Assembly: GCF_945859685.1 (NCBI RefSeq)
Contig: NC_079147.1
Coordinates: forward strand, 176,869,174 to 176,933,173
Source of the DNA: Eupeodes corollae
Lineage: Eukaryota; Arthropoda; Insecta; Diptera; Syrphidae
Length of the DNA stretch: 64,000 nt
Direction of reading: 5' to 3'
The position numbers were made by a program, and so were the translations under genes. Below are positions 21,261-33,155 of this stretch, piece after piece (the stretch's first letter is position 1; each line of letters starts with the position of its first letter). Below the pieces are notes generated by a model. That model ran no database searches. It was not told the DNA's origin and saw nothing but the letters and a program-made list of their open reading frames with translations.

Positions 21261-24139
21261 AATGTATAAACTCGTAAAACAACAAATTCGGACAATTACC
21301 TATAATTTTTAATAATATAAATTAAAAATAAAACTATAAATATAATTAGCACTTCGAAAAATGAAGTAAAGTCTAAATTGAATACAACACAAATTACAAA
21401 TTAAAATATACAGCGACCAAAAAAAAGGACGGAAAACTATATTTCCACTAATCACAATAATTACACAAATTGGTCAATAAATTAACTCAGATAAAACTTT
21501 ACTTTAGTTCTGGCTTACATGTACAAAAAATAGTGAAAAAAACTTTAGAAGTTGTATACTCTTTCATCAAATACAATATATGTTTTTGAATTACACAAAC
21601 ACGATTTATGTAAATATAATCTTTGTATAATAAATGTTGTTAGATCAAAACCTCACCACTTTTTTATAGAGATAAATGTGGGATAGTATCTTGAACTGAT
21701 TGCCCAAAATATATTTCAATTAAAATATTTTTGAACAAAGCAGTTTTAAAACGAGTGTATAAAATAATTTCAAGAATCCTTGTAACTAAACAACCCTCAT
21801 ATAAAGTTTAACAATATGTATCTCATCACGTATTAGGTGTGCACATATGTATATATATATTTACTCCATATAGATTTATACAAAAACAACAAAATATATC
21901 TTAGTCTATATTTCGTTTGGAATCCAATTTAATCGAATAAATAATATTTTGTGGACAAAAATCCAAAGACATCCAGCACCAAAAGGAGCATCACCGGACC
22001 CCAAAAAGTGCTCCTGTTGATACTGCAACACGAAATTGTTACTTCTTCGTGAATGTGAATAATTTAAAGTTTCTTCTTTCAACAGAAATAAAGAGTGAAG
22101 ATGATGGTTTTATTGGAGTGCGGAGCTTAGGCGCAAGACTATCCTGTTTGCTCATATTTATATGCAAACAATCACTTGCTTATCGTATCAGTTTTTAAAG
22201 TTTGGTTTCCTGCCCTGCCATCATCGTCATCCATATGAAACCCAATAGATCCCTATTTTTGCAAATCCTTTTGCATGGATGATATAATATCTATAAGTTT
22301 TCAATTCAACGTATAGATATAAAGTATCTTCAACACTCTCCGTTTCAATCTCTACGATCTATCTTATGTTTGTATGAGTATTTGTGTGTCCTTGGTAGAA
22401 GGTATCTATCTTATATGAATTGCAATTTGAGTTATTCACTTGAATATTACATGAAAAGCTGTGTTTGCTGCTGCCACCATCACACTGCTTGCCACTTGAT
22501 ATGTAAAAATAACACTATACTAGCTTAAGGAAGAATAAAAACAAAACGAAACAAAACAAGATAAAACCAATCGCCCAGGATAAGGATATACAAAATCATT
22601 TGTGCTCAATATATCCAACGATATCCTGGCGAAAAGTGTGGTATTGAAGTTTATACCAATATAGCGATACGGATATTCCCAATAACAAAATGAAACTTTT
22701 GCTCCTGCCAATATTGTCTACATTTATATAAATATATGTTTCAAGAGAAAATCCGAACGTGACCAGAAGACAAAATTCAGTTTTGAAGGATGCGGATGAT
22801 GGTTGGTCGGTCGGTCGGCTTTGGCATATTGAACTTGTATCCTAAATATTACTCGTACTCGTCGTACCCTCTGAGCTTTCTGGGAAACAATTTATATCTA
22901 TGTTGCTTTTGCTGAAGCCTCCTGTGGATTGAAAACTATTGTTAGTTTGTTTGAATTTTTACATGTGCAGTGCATATAATATGCGTACTCATACTCACTC
23001 ATGTTCGTATATCTATAAAGTATGCATAGATTTAGATTATGTATAAGATGCTTGTTGCGAGCTATAAAAGGAGGCAAAGTAGATGGGGTTTGTGGACTGT
23101 GGTGGGCGTTGAGGTTTCTGATGGGTAAGGGCAGCTTCATTTGAATATAATACAAAGTTTTGTTTGATTTGTTTGTTTTATTCCGAAGCACACACGAGGA
23201 AAGTTAGAAAATTGTTTAATGTAATGTGAAAATTTGTTATGTGGTTTTCCTAGGAGCGAGTTTTGATGGATTTTCGAGAGAAAAGGAAATCAAAATTTGC
23301 GGTGAGAAGAATGAGTTTTTGACTGATGATCTTATATTGGGATATGTATAGAAGGGAATGACTTGGACTTATTGACTTAATAGTATTCAGAGTTTAAAGT
23401 GCTGTGTTAAAGTATCACGTTCATTGTTGAAAGTTTGAAAAAAAAAACAAAATATTGAATGTTTCAAGTAGTTGAAAAAAGGCCTAAAGTCATATTTTTA
23501 AATAAATATAATTAATATTTACTGTCAAATGAATCCACAATTCCTTCTATAAAAGTATTTGACTTCTATCTAGGCATTTTGAAATCAATTTGAACTCTTT
23601 ACAGCGCAATAGACTTTAAGAACTTTAAGAAGCAGAAGTATAGAAAATTACTAAAAATAATTACATGTTACAAGAAACTTGTTTGGGGGGTGAAACTTTG
23701 ATATATGAGTTGTTTCTTACGACTTGGAAGGAAGTAAACTTACGATCTGTGCTCCGTTTTTGAAACTACCTTTTGGAACTGGTGAAATTACCTGTTCTAC
23801 CAGGTTGTTCTTAGTTATTCTTTCAAAGCCTTGTCACGATGGGTATGTTTTTAAAAATATAATTTTTCTTTTTTTTTTTAAATATGTGTAAATGGTCTTT
23901 TAAATCATAAATTTTATGGGTATAAAGTATAAACCCAATTTCGGAACAAAAGTGTCGATGTTAGAGCTTGAAGGCAATTCTTCCCACTTATTTAAAATAA
24001 TTTCATCGAGACGAACAGGAATTTGACCACTGAATGTTTGTAACAGTGCTAAGAGTGATAACAATTAATATCGTTTTTATTAACCATAGATTAAAAAAAT
24101 AATAATTATTTGCCACTAAAATTTATTAATTATTGACTA
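21261..24139. other. Long interval without recognised genes
   Basis: No domain-bearing frame was found. Short ORFs at 22520-22711 and 22898-23191 (both minus) have no recognisable motif. There is a short TATATATA run near 21851 and GGTCGGTCGGTCGG at 22803. It could be ordinary intergenic or intronic host DNA. Confidence 0.4.
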
Positions 24140-24449
24140 ATCTATATATATAAAAATCAATGCCACTTTTCGTTGTAATCTTATCACTCAACAATGCCTT
24201 TAGCGATTTGGTTAATTTTGGTCTTGAATTATTCGTGGAAGTCCAGAGAAGGTTTGTACGTAAAGAAAATAAAAAAAAAATCTTGAGAAAGTGTAAAACC
24301 AACGCCTTTCTATACCCCCATATACAAACAATTTGTACTAATATTTAAAAGCCAATTTCAACCTTTGAAAAAACAATCGAAGAAAGTAATGTTAGTATTG
24401 TCAAACAAATTTGATGTGATCATATGTCATTTCATTTTATAAGCGATAA

Positions 24450-26774
24450 TTATTGCTTTGTTGGGTTTATAGTTTCCAAAATATTGTTGAATTATTGAGT
24501 AAAGTTACAGTGCCACGAGCAAGACGACTAAACATAGGCCGGCGAACGCGTAATGCGAATCAAGTGGCATTATTAAGACGGTCTCAGACTGCAGATAAAC
24601 GCACACAAGCTAATGCATCGCAGCGTGAACGTACTGCACAGTATTTACTCAATAATACTATAATAATCTGTTGACCCTGTACCTGTACTTAATCTTGCAC
24701 GGCGATCACGAATACGTCGTGCTGTTTTGGATGAAATGCTACGTGTTGCTTTTATTTACAATAGTCAGATTGATTATAGTACGTACGGATACATTGGAAT
24801 GATGGACGCAATATACTCACATTGTGATGCGGACATCTCAAACGGCAAAGCAGTTTTTGAGTAATATTCAACAGTAAAATTCGGCATTTCAAATCACTTC
24901 TTTTGGTGCTACTAAAATTATTAGAGATAATTTTATGCCGCCTTTAAAGGTAAATACCTCAACAGGATTGTCCCATGTTTATATCAATCTTAATCATAAA
25001 GTCTTAAAAACTCTGATTCAACATCTATCTAAAATTGCATACATGTTTTACAGATTCTGGGCCAGATTTTTGCAAATTTATTTTATTGGTGATGGAAATC
25101 GTGAATTGCATCAACGTTGTGTAATTGTTTCAAATACAAGACGAGAAATTATTCGTGAGCTACAAAGGTTTTTCCATCAGCATAACGCATTGGTTCAATT
25201 GTTCAAAATTGCTCTTAATCGTATGCCATCTGATAGTCACAAAATTGTAATAAGGGCTGATAGAACACCTTTTGGAGAACATGCAAGGCAATTCAATGCA
25301 CCGACAATTGATAAGGTTGCTATTGTTATCCTTGATGATCAGTTGCGATCCCGTGATATTGTACTTCATCGCAGAAATGATCAATTGAAACGTGTTTCGG
25401 AACTGCATCGTAGTTACGATGCATTACAATACCCAATATTGCATTGGAAAAGTGACGATGGCTACCATATCAATATACCAATGATTGATCCACGAACAGG
25501 TGAATAATTGATCTATTTTCAGTTCATTTCATTTGTATAATTTTCTAATGTCAGGTCTTGCACTTATTTTCAGGTCTACATGTACAGAAAAAAGTTAGTG
25601 CCATGAACTTTTATTCGTATCGATTGATGGTTCGTCCACAAGAACAAAATTATATCTTGAGATGTGGTAAACTATATCATCAGTACATCGTTGATATGTA
25701 TGCCAAAATAGAAACTGAACGTCTTAATTTTATTCGTTTCAACCAATCAAAATTAAGATCCGAGGAATATATTCATTTGCGAGATGCGATAATGAATGAT
25801 GCTAATGTTAACGACATTGGCGTTTAACTATATTGCCATCGTCGTATATTGGTAGCCCACGGCATATGAACGAATATGCACAAGACGCAATGTCTTATGT
25901 ACGAAAATACGGTCGACCGGATCTGTTCATTACATTTACATGTAATCCAAAGTGGGATGACATCAAAAACAATTTATTTGAAGGACAGTCTACAACTGAT
26001 CGTCATGACATCACAGCACGTGTTTTTCGGCAAAAATTGAAAGCACTTTTAGATTTAATTGTAAAATTATGTGCATTTGGAGAGGTTCGTTGCCATATGT
26101 ACTCCATCGAATGGCAAAAAAGGGGATTACCGCACGCACATATATTAAATTGGCTGGTACATATAATAACTCCGGATCAAATAGATAACGTTATATCAGC
26201 TGAAATTCCTGATCAAACTGTCGATCCTGAGTTATTTCACGTTGTCGTTAAAAACATGATACATGGTCCGTGCGGTGAACTAAATATGAATTCGCCATGT
26301 ATGATTGATGGAAAGTGTTCGAAACGATACCCAAGGCAATTCACTTCAAACACAATAACTGGCAATGACTGATATCCTTTGTATCGACGTAGATCACCTA
26401 ATGATAAACAAAACGGCAACCATTAGAATGCGTAATCAGGACTTTGAAGTTGATAATCGTTTGGTGGTTCCGTATTGTCCATTATTATCGAAAATATTCA
26501 ATGCTCATATGTAATGTGCAATGTGGAATATTGTAATTCAGTCAAATCCATTAAGTATATTTGCAAGTATGTAAATAAAGGAAGCGATATGGCTGTTTTC
26601 GGTGATACTGGTGATAATAGAAATGATAAAATTACTCAGTATCAATTGGGGAGCTATATAAGTAGTATTGAAGCTGTCTGGAGGATTATGTCGTTTCCAA
26701 TGCACGAAAGACATATGGTAGGTGTTCACTTGGCTGTGCATCTTGAGAATGGCCAACGTATTTATTTTAATTAA
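24450..26774 (+). pseudogene. Helitron Rep (HUH nuclease) region, frameshifted
   Basis: 24453-24674 encodes the usual N-terminal basic start (RARRLNIGRRTRNANQVALL). 24935-25507 holds the Helitron_like_N region (HKIVIRADRTPFGEHARQFN; RSYDALQYPILHWKSDDGYH). 25558-25827 continues with FYSYRLMVRP. 25833-26372 has SSYIGSPRHMNEYAQDAM, GRPDLFITFTCNPKW and the HUH motif HAH at residues 101-103 (RGLPHAHILNW, bases 26133-26141). 26475-26774 has the catalytic tyrosine block KYICKYVNKG with Tyr 28 and Tyr 32. All Rep catalytic residues can therefore be seen, though spread over five frames. Rep nicks and rejoins single-stranded DNA during rolling-circle transposition. Frameshifts and stops make this copy dead. 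Confidence 0.9.
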
Positions 26775-26809
26775 GCAAATGTATTGGAAAGAGCAGAACA
26801 CCCACCAGC

Positions 26810-27225
26810 GACTACATTGACCGCTTTTTTCAAATTATGCGAAACTGATGCATTTGCGATAAATTTGTTATATTCTGATGTGCCCCAGTATTACACATGA
26901 AATGTGTCTTCAAAAAAATTTCAAAGACGTAAACAAGGAACGGCAGTCGATGGGCATCCAGGTATTTTCCAAACAGATGCTATTGGGAGAATATATACAG
27001 TACATCCAAAAAATGCAGTGTTTTTATTTGCGATTGTTATTAGTTAACGTCAATGGCCCAAAATCATTTCAAGAATTGGGAACAGTCAATGGTCTTTTAT
27101 GTCAAACATGAAACATGATGAAGCATGTCAACTCTTGCATCTGTTGGAGGATGATGCACATTGTTATTCAACACTTCTAGATGCATCTACTTCAGCTCTT
27201 CCACAACAAATACGAAACAAAAAAT
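26810..27225 (+). pseudogene. Remnant between Helitron Rep and helicase
   Basis: Frames read ATLTAFFKLC, SSKKFQRRKQG (shifted), GHPGIFQTDAIGRIYTVHPK, CFYLRLLLVNVNGPKSFQEL, HDEACQLLHLLEDDAHCYST and SALPQQIRN. In complete Helitrons this stretch immediately precedes the PIF1-like helicase, starting with its Walker A motif about 150 residues later. Here the sequence stops matching after PQQIRN, so the whole ATPase is absent. Confidence 0.78.
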
Positions 27226-27416
27226 ATTGTTTATCCAACTGTTTTACACTAACACATAGTAAGAGTACCAAATAATTTTTGAATTTGTAGTTTTAACTGT
27301 TTACTGATAAATATAATAATGTAAATATAATGGAGTTTTAAATAGCTAGCAATTTAAAATATTTTTTTGTTTGAATAAATGAACTTAATAATGATTTTTT
27401 TTATTACTATGCCTTA

Positions 27417-27446
27417 TACGTAGCGAAGCACGTACCGGGCAGCTAG
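27417..27446 (+). other. Helitron 3'-terminal hairpin and CTAG end
   Basis: TACGT and ACGTA pair across an 8-base loop (AGCGAAGC), followed by 12 bases ending in CTAG. In Helitrons this hairpin acts as the transposition stop signal. Confidence 0.8.
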
Positions 27447-27692
27447 TTTAATATAGTTCGGGATCTATAGCAAACAAAACGAAAAACAAATTAAAGAAAT
27501 TCATATTCATATTTATTAATTCATAATTCACATTAAGATTACAACCTTATTATTTGTGAAAGCTTTATAAAATATATTAGAGCGTTCGAGAATTTTAAAT
27601 TTAGTAGATACTAAAAATACAATTTTAAAACTATAGTTTACAATATTTAATTTAATTTTTTTTTTTTTTTTTATTAATAAGTTATAATAACC

Positions 27693-30559
27693 CTAAGTAT
27701 CATTGGTTATATGCGTCAAAAGACGATTTTTGAATGCGTTTGTGTTAATTATTCTTCTAATTGTAATAGGTAGTGAGTTCCATAATTGAGTGGCATGGAC
27801 AAAAAATGTACGTTCAGATTGAAGACAAGCAAATCTTGGCTGGATCAGTACGACAGTTCTTAGCGAATTTGAAAAAGTTAATCGGTTGTGCAAATAATCA
27901 GGTTGACGAGACTGTAAAATACTGTGCAGCTGAATGAGAGTTCTAAATTTTATAAGGTTATCAAAAGTCAGACCCATTATTTGTTTAGAATAACTTGAAA
28001 TATGGTCGTAATATCTTATGTTGAAGATGTATCTGGCAAAGTTGTTGTATATAACATTAAGTTTTCGCCTTGTATTTGAGTCAACGCTACACCACACTTC
28101 ACATCCATACAGCAGAATAGGTAATAGAAGAGATCTTACAAGCAACATCTTACTACTGACAGGAACAAACCTTTGGGATGTCCACAGTAGACGCAGAGCA
28201 CTATATAACTTGCCAATTGTAGTAGCTGCATGGTGATTCCATGTTAAAGTCTCGTTAAAAATAATACCTAGATTCCTAGCAGACGTTACAAATTCAATAA
28301 CTGAGCCACCCAGCAGAACCGGTGGAAAGCTTGACTTATCAAGGGCGCGCTTGTAAATACACAAAGTTTTAGATTTTCTTGGATTAAGGGTGAGGTTATG
28401 CTTGAGAGCCCACTGTTGTATAACTACTAGATCCTCATTTACATAGTTAATAGCATTTCTTATGCTATCTACAGGAGTGTCCAAGTATAATTGGACGTCA
28501 TCAGCAAACATATGAACTTTACAAGAATTAACCAGTCGAGGAAGCTCATTAACGTAAAGTGAAAATAATAGAGGTCCAAGAATAGAACCCTGAGGGACCC
28601 CTGCTGGGACTGTCAGAAATGAAGATGTCTGATTTCCTACAGCAACGCATTGTTGTCGATTAGATAAGTATGAGTGCAGAAGTTTCACCGCAAAACGAGA
28701 GAATTTGAAATCATACTTAAGTTTTTGACACAGCACAAAATGATCGACTGTGTCAAACGCTTTTGAAAAATCTAGCAATGTTAAGAATGTAGCTCGATTC
28801 ATGTCCATCGCTCTGCGTATATCATCAACAACAAGTAAAAGCGCCGTTTTACAGCTTCTTTTTGCCCGAAACCCGGATTGGTTTGTATCTAGCAGGCTAT
28901 TGTATGTTAGGTGTCCTTGCATCTGTTTTAAAAGTAGTTTTTCAAAGACTTTGGATAGGAATGGCAGGATAGCAATAGGCCTATATTCTGGGTTAGCACA
29001 GTTTAAAGTCTTAGGAATAGGAAGTATCTTAGTATATTTCCATATTCTCGGATACTCAGAACTAGTTAATATAGAATTAAATAAATGAGTTATGTATTTT
29101 AGAATATGAGGAAGTACAATTTTCAAGAACTTCGGATTTATCCCATCTATGCCTACCGCTCCTGATTTAATGGACAGCATTGCCTCGACGATATCTTCTT
29201 CTGTGAAACGAGTAAAGTTAAAACTTTGTTCAGGGTCGTCAATTTCATTACTCGAAACATCATATGCAGAGCCATTAGAGTCAATTGAACTACGTGTTTT
29301 GGGAACAGATAAAGACACAAACTGGGCATTGAGTTGGTTGCAGTCTATGTTAGAATTAGGTTCAGAAATTCGTTTACCATTGCCCAATTTACGCAAGTTT
29401 TTCCAAAGGTTATTCCCAGATTGGTTATCTGGGTTCAATAAATTTTCATAATAGCGTCTCTTAGCCGTTTTAATGCGAGAAACTACTAAATTTCGGAAAT
29501 AACGAAAGATATCATGAAAAATTGCTAGTTTATAACGCTTCCAACGAATAAACGCATTGTTTCGTTTTTTAATCAAATCTATTATAGAAGCATTTAACCA
29601 TGGCAAAGAATTACTTCGAATTACCTTATATTTCATGAGTACGTGACGATCATAAAGGTTGTTTAGATTGTCTTGCAAAAACTCTGCCTGTTGGTGCACA
29701 GATTGCATTTGATAAATATATTCCCATTGTGTACTTTGTACATCATAACTTAAACTATGGTAATCTATGGTCTGAAAGTCTCTATAACTTATGACTGCAT
29801 CTGTCACGTCCAATTGAATATCATAGGTTAAGAAGATCATATCATGACATGAGAAACCCGGGGCAGTTAGTTGGTTATAGAAAAGAGTTTTCTTGATATC
29901 ACTAACAAAGAATACGTCGAGAAGAGTAGGGGTATGATTTTTAGCGAAGTGAGTTGCCGACGTAACATTAACAGGTAGAAGATTTAAACTTTTAAGATAA
30001 TCAGTCATAGTAGCTGATGAACGAATATCTAACAAATTGCAATTTAAATCTCCGCACAAAACTATATTAGGAGCATAGAAAGAAAATTTTTCTAATGTAT
30101 TAATTACTGTATAAAATTCAGTGTTTTTGTTAGGTCTATAAATCACCCCTAGCATAACACTCTCTACTCCACAATTAACTTTAAGAAGCAAATAATCATT
30201 AGCACTTTAGCAGTGTTTTCACCTGATCGGCAAATTTCTTGATATCCTATTCCATTACGCAAGTAAACAGCAACACCCCCACCTACTCGACCGATTCTGT
30301 CACTACGGAAGAGTTTGTAGCCCTCAATATCATACACCGCACTAGGAAACTTACAGTTGAACCAAGTTTCTGAGATACATATCACATCAACCTGTGAGTT
30401 AATAAACAACCACCGAAATTCGTCCAATTTTGGACTCAAACTTTGAGCATTAAGGTGTACAATATGCAAACCTTTTTCTCGCGAACGCAATACCCGAATC
30501 ATTCGAAATAAATTTTCATCCATATCACTCAAACCAAACCCACCACCAGCTGATATCAT
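27693..30559 (-). pseudogene. LINE ORF2: endonuclease and reverse transcriptase, one frameshift
   Basis: 30164-30559 (131 codons) starts MISAGGGFG and carries the endonuclease start: VHLNAQSLSPKLDE and ICISETWFN. The frame then shifts near 30207 (one base missing in the AAA run) and 27693-30191 continues for 832 residues. There GVIYRPN (15-21), VLCGDLN (44-50) and FSCHDM (113-118) complete the endonuclease. The RT follows: GIDGINPKFL (347-356), YRPIAILP (403-410), SGFRAKRSCKTAL (439-451), motif A TLLDFSKAFDTVD (471-483), motif B PAGVPQGSILGP (529-540) and motif C FADD (562-565). A typical C-terminal TQLWNSLPITIRR block is present. Apart from the shift no stop interrupts about 960 codons. It belongs to the Jockey/CR1/L2 group; I do not assign the clade. 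Confidence 0.92.
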
Positions 30560-30816
30560 AACTGAAATAAATAGGAATCAAATTGTATCAACACTAATAA
30601 TATAATTTGAATAGCAGAAGCTTAACTTATGAAGGGAAAACAAAAATAAGCTCTATGACCAATGATTAACAAATATTAAAAAGAGAAATAGATAACATTA
30701 AACTATAAAGAGAAAATATAAATAAAAATAAAGAAATGATAAAGAGAAATTACGGTTCTTATTGTAAATTTAATAAAAATTATATAAATTGCTGCAATTA
30801 TTGTGAAGAGTTTACT

Positions 30817-31860
30817 TTAAATGAGTGTTGTTTCGTTTTCTCTGAGTTGGCATCTCATGGCAGCAGAATTTAAACTGTCAATATCATCAACAGCTAAAGA
30901 TTTCCCGTTCTCAGTGAATTTGACAAACACAGTGCCAAGGTGGGAGTAGGCAGAGAACAATCGCTTTTGCTTTTTCATACGTACCGCATATTGAAGGAGA
31001 GCTCGATTTTTTTGTGACAAGCTCTCGTTTACATACACATTGCTGTTTGAATCGAGCCCAAGATCGCATAACGAAAGCGGTCGCTTAGATTTCTTACGAT
31101 ATTTGGAGAGTGCTTTTAACATTGCAGCTCTTTCACCTACATTACTAAACTGAATTATTACGGGGGGCTCGTCAGTTTTATTACGATGTGCGGTGCGAAA
31201 TATGCTTTTCAAAACAGGCGGTTTGAACTCGATCGTATTGCAAAGCTTATTGAACATGTCGTGCAGGTTTTCATTCATGAGCTTAGGAATACCAAAAATA
31301 ACAGCATCAGTCAGATATTCTTTCTTCTCCAGTGTATCACATCGCTTCTTTAACACAGCCAGTTCCTCCTTCGCTAGTTTGTTTTCTTTCTTCTCAATAC
31401 ACTCGGTCCTCTTTGTCAAGTTTGATATCGCCAGGTTGACATTGTTGACGTGTTTATTTAATTGATCTTCAAGCTCGTTGACTTTACTAAACAGTTCATT
31501 GCGAATTTTGTGAATTTCTTCCCTGATGGTCCCAATTATATTTTCGGTTTGTTTTGCTAGTTCGGTGTGAAAAGATTCCTGGGAGAGCCATGAATTAACG
31601 GGAGTAATTTGTTGACTAAGATGTGGAACATGTGAGACAGCAATAGAATCAGTGCCGTTTTTATTTTGGCTACCGTCGGCTGAGTTGTAATGAGAGAGAC
31701 TCATTTGTGCGTCAGAAGTGCTAGTTTTTGGCGAATTCGGAATCGGTGGTGGTTGAGGTGCAGACGTTTCAGACTTTTTCTTCGACTTTTGCTTTTTATC
31801 AACATGTGTTTTGATTGATGCTGGAAGTTGCTGTTGCTCGCGATCCAAGTATGACATCAT
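30817..31860 (-). CDS. LINE ORF1 protein (coiled coil plus RNA-binding region)
   Basis: The frame is an uninterrupted 347 residues. A low-complexity N-terminus rich in K, Q, S and P (20-90) is followed by a predicted coiled coil at about 100-181 with heptad-like L/I/V spacing (ENIIGTIREEIHKIRNELF). A compact region at 182-330 follows with DAVIFGIP, VIIQFSNVGERAAMLKAL, YVNESLSQKNRALLQYA and GTVFVKF. That order (coiled coil, then an RRM-like fold with V-I-F-G-I-P and N-E-S-L) is typical of LINE-type ORF1 RNA chaperones that coat the element's RNA. No CCHC knuckles are present. The start ATG at 31860 is the first of two in tandem. The intact state suggests recent activity. Confidence 0.85.
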   Translation of the reverse strand: MMSYLDREQQQLPASIKTHVDKKQKSKKKSETSAPQPPPIPNSPKTSTSDAQMSLSHYNSADGSQNKNGTDSIAVSHVPHLSQQITPVNSWLSQESFHTELAKQTENIIGTIREEIHKIRNELFSKVNELEDQLNKHVNNVNLAISNLTKRTECIEKKENKLAKEELAVLKKRCDTLEKKEYLTDAVIFGIPKLMNENLHDMFNKLCNTIEFKPPVLKSIFRTAHRNKTDEPPVIIQFSNVGERAAMLKALSKYRKKSKRPLSLCDLGLDSNSNVYVNESLSQKNRALLQYAVRMKKQKRLFSAYSHLGTVFVKFTENGKSLAVDDIDSLNSAAMRCQLRENETTLI

Positions 31861-31990
31861 GCAATGTATGTATAAAAAATGGCGGGAATAAAATGTTCAA
31901 GTGATTGAAATTATTATAGTTATTTATTTTGTTGAAGCTCTTTATATTTAAGACCTTAACACTGACTTTAATTGCCAAAAACAAGAACTT

Positions 31991-33049
31991 AAATTATTTC
32001 CGCACAATATAGTATTGATAAATTAGATTATGCACGCGTTTAAAGACTTTTGCCGGAGGAGATATAAAAAAATGCGTCTATTCACTCTCGAACATACTTT
32101 GCCACACATGATGAAACATTTCTGAGTTTTAGGCAGAAATAAATACATTTTTTAAAGAAAAAAACTGACCATTGTAATGTTTTTTTTTCTTAAATAAAAA
32201 ACAAAAGACATTAAAAAAGCATAACTTGTTCGATTGACTTATTTATTATTATTTTAATATTGATCAAATAATTTTCAAAGATTTTTACGGGTTACCTTTT
32301 TATATAAAGACCAAAGTTTAAATTACTTTGAAAGGAAGATCCGGAATTGCACCTATGCAAATTCTTATAAGGATAAGTTGGCCGCAGGGTTTTAGGGAAA
32401 GGGAAATCAGAATTTGCACTACATTATTTGTAAGGGTTGTTTAATCTAGGTTTATTATTAAAACTATTATAATTTACCAAGTGGCACAGTTACACCGCAT
32501 AAACGATCATCGGCCATATAAGGGCCATATAAAAATTATCTTATTTCTGGGGTTAAGTCGACTGGTGGAAAATAACCATTTCTTCAGACTGAAGTCTCCT
32601 TTGTACTTGGTCAAAAGACCATTTTATAAGTCTGTCGAAATATAAATACTGATCTCACCAGATACCAACGTACTTTACTACACTTTTGTTGGTAATCGCT
32701 GCCCGCTAAGATCAACGATCACTATCTTGCGCCAATTCTTGCATGTATCCCTCGTGGCCCTAGCAAAAGAAGTCTGGAACCGTATCATTTTCTAGGAATC
32801 ATTCTGGACGCTTATTTTTAGTTTCCAGTCGTTGCAATATCGCTGAATCTTGTCGAAATCTTGTCAAAAACCATTTTTATTTTGGTATGTTTTGGTAGAA
32901 GTTACATTGTCACTTTTGGCAACAAACTTTCTGCGGATAAGCATATCATGAGGCATATACTAGTATAACAATGATTTGCCTAAGTCAATCCTTCTCAGAT
33001 TTAGATAAAGACCCTCTAACCAGAACAGAGTCATACATACTACCCATCA
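31991..33049. other. Interval without recognised genes
   Basis: AT-rich with no motif-bearing frame. It may include the 5' UTR remnant of the LINE on its left. Confidence 0.4.
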
Positions 33050-33155
33050 CACCACGAGCTCGCACATACATACATCTATCTCAAAACCTATAATTTATAT
33101 TCTAGGGAGCAATTCAACAAATCGGAACAAATTCAATAACTTCCTACGAGTATGT
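33050..33155 (+). repeat. Element R 3'-end relic
   Basis: TATATTCTAGGGAGCAATTC, AACAAATCGGAACAAATTCA and ATAACTTCCTACGAG follow the order of the plus-strand R terminus. It is diverged, with the right hairpin arm gone. Confidence 0.55.

Larger units (their letters stand above)
24141..27446 (+). mobile_element. Helitron with Rep nuclease, helicase deleted
   Basis: The element starts TCTATATATATAAAAATCAA after an A (24140) and ends AGCTAG followed by T (27447). This is the Helitron signature of 5'-TC, 3'-CTAG and insertion between A and T. A small hairpin, TACGT (27417-27421) paired with ACGTA (27430-27434), lies 12 bases before the end, as expected. The length is 3306 bp, shorter than autonomous Helitrons (usually above 5 kb) because the helicase part is missing. 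Coding frames are broken, so the copy is immobile by itself, but both ends are intact. Confidence 0.92.
27654..31990 (-). mobile_element. Nearly complete non-LTR retrotransposon with two ORFs
   Basis: On the minus strand the order is ORF1 (31860 to 30817), a 257-base spacer, ORF2 (30559 to 27693) and a short 3' UTR ending in a run of A (T-run at 27658-27674). The poly(A) tail, intact ORF1 and single frameshift in ORF2 mark a fairly recent insertion. Its 5' limit is uncertain. I place it near 31990 because the T-rich leader upstream of ORF1 has no recognisable boundary, and no target duplication could be read with confidence. Confidence 0.88.
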
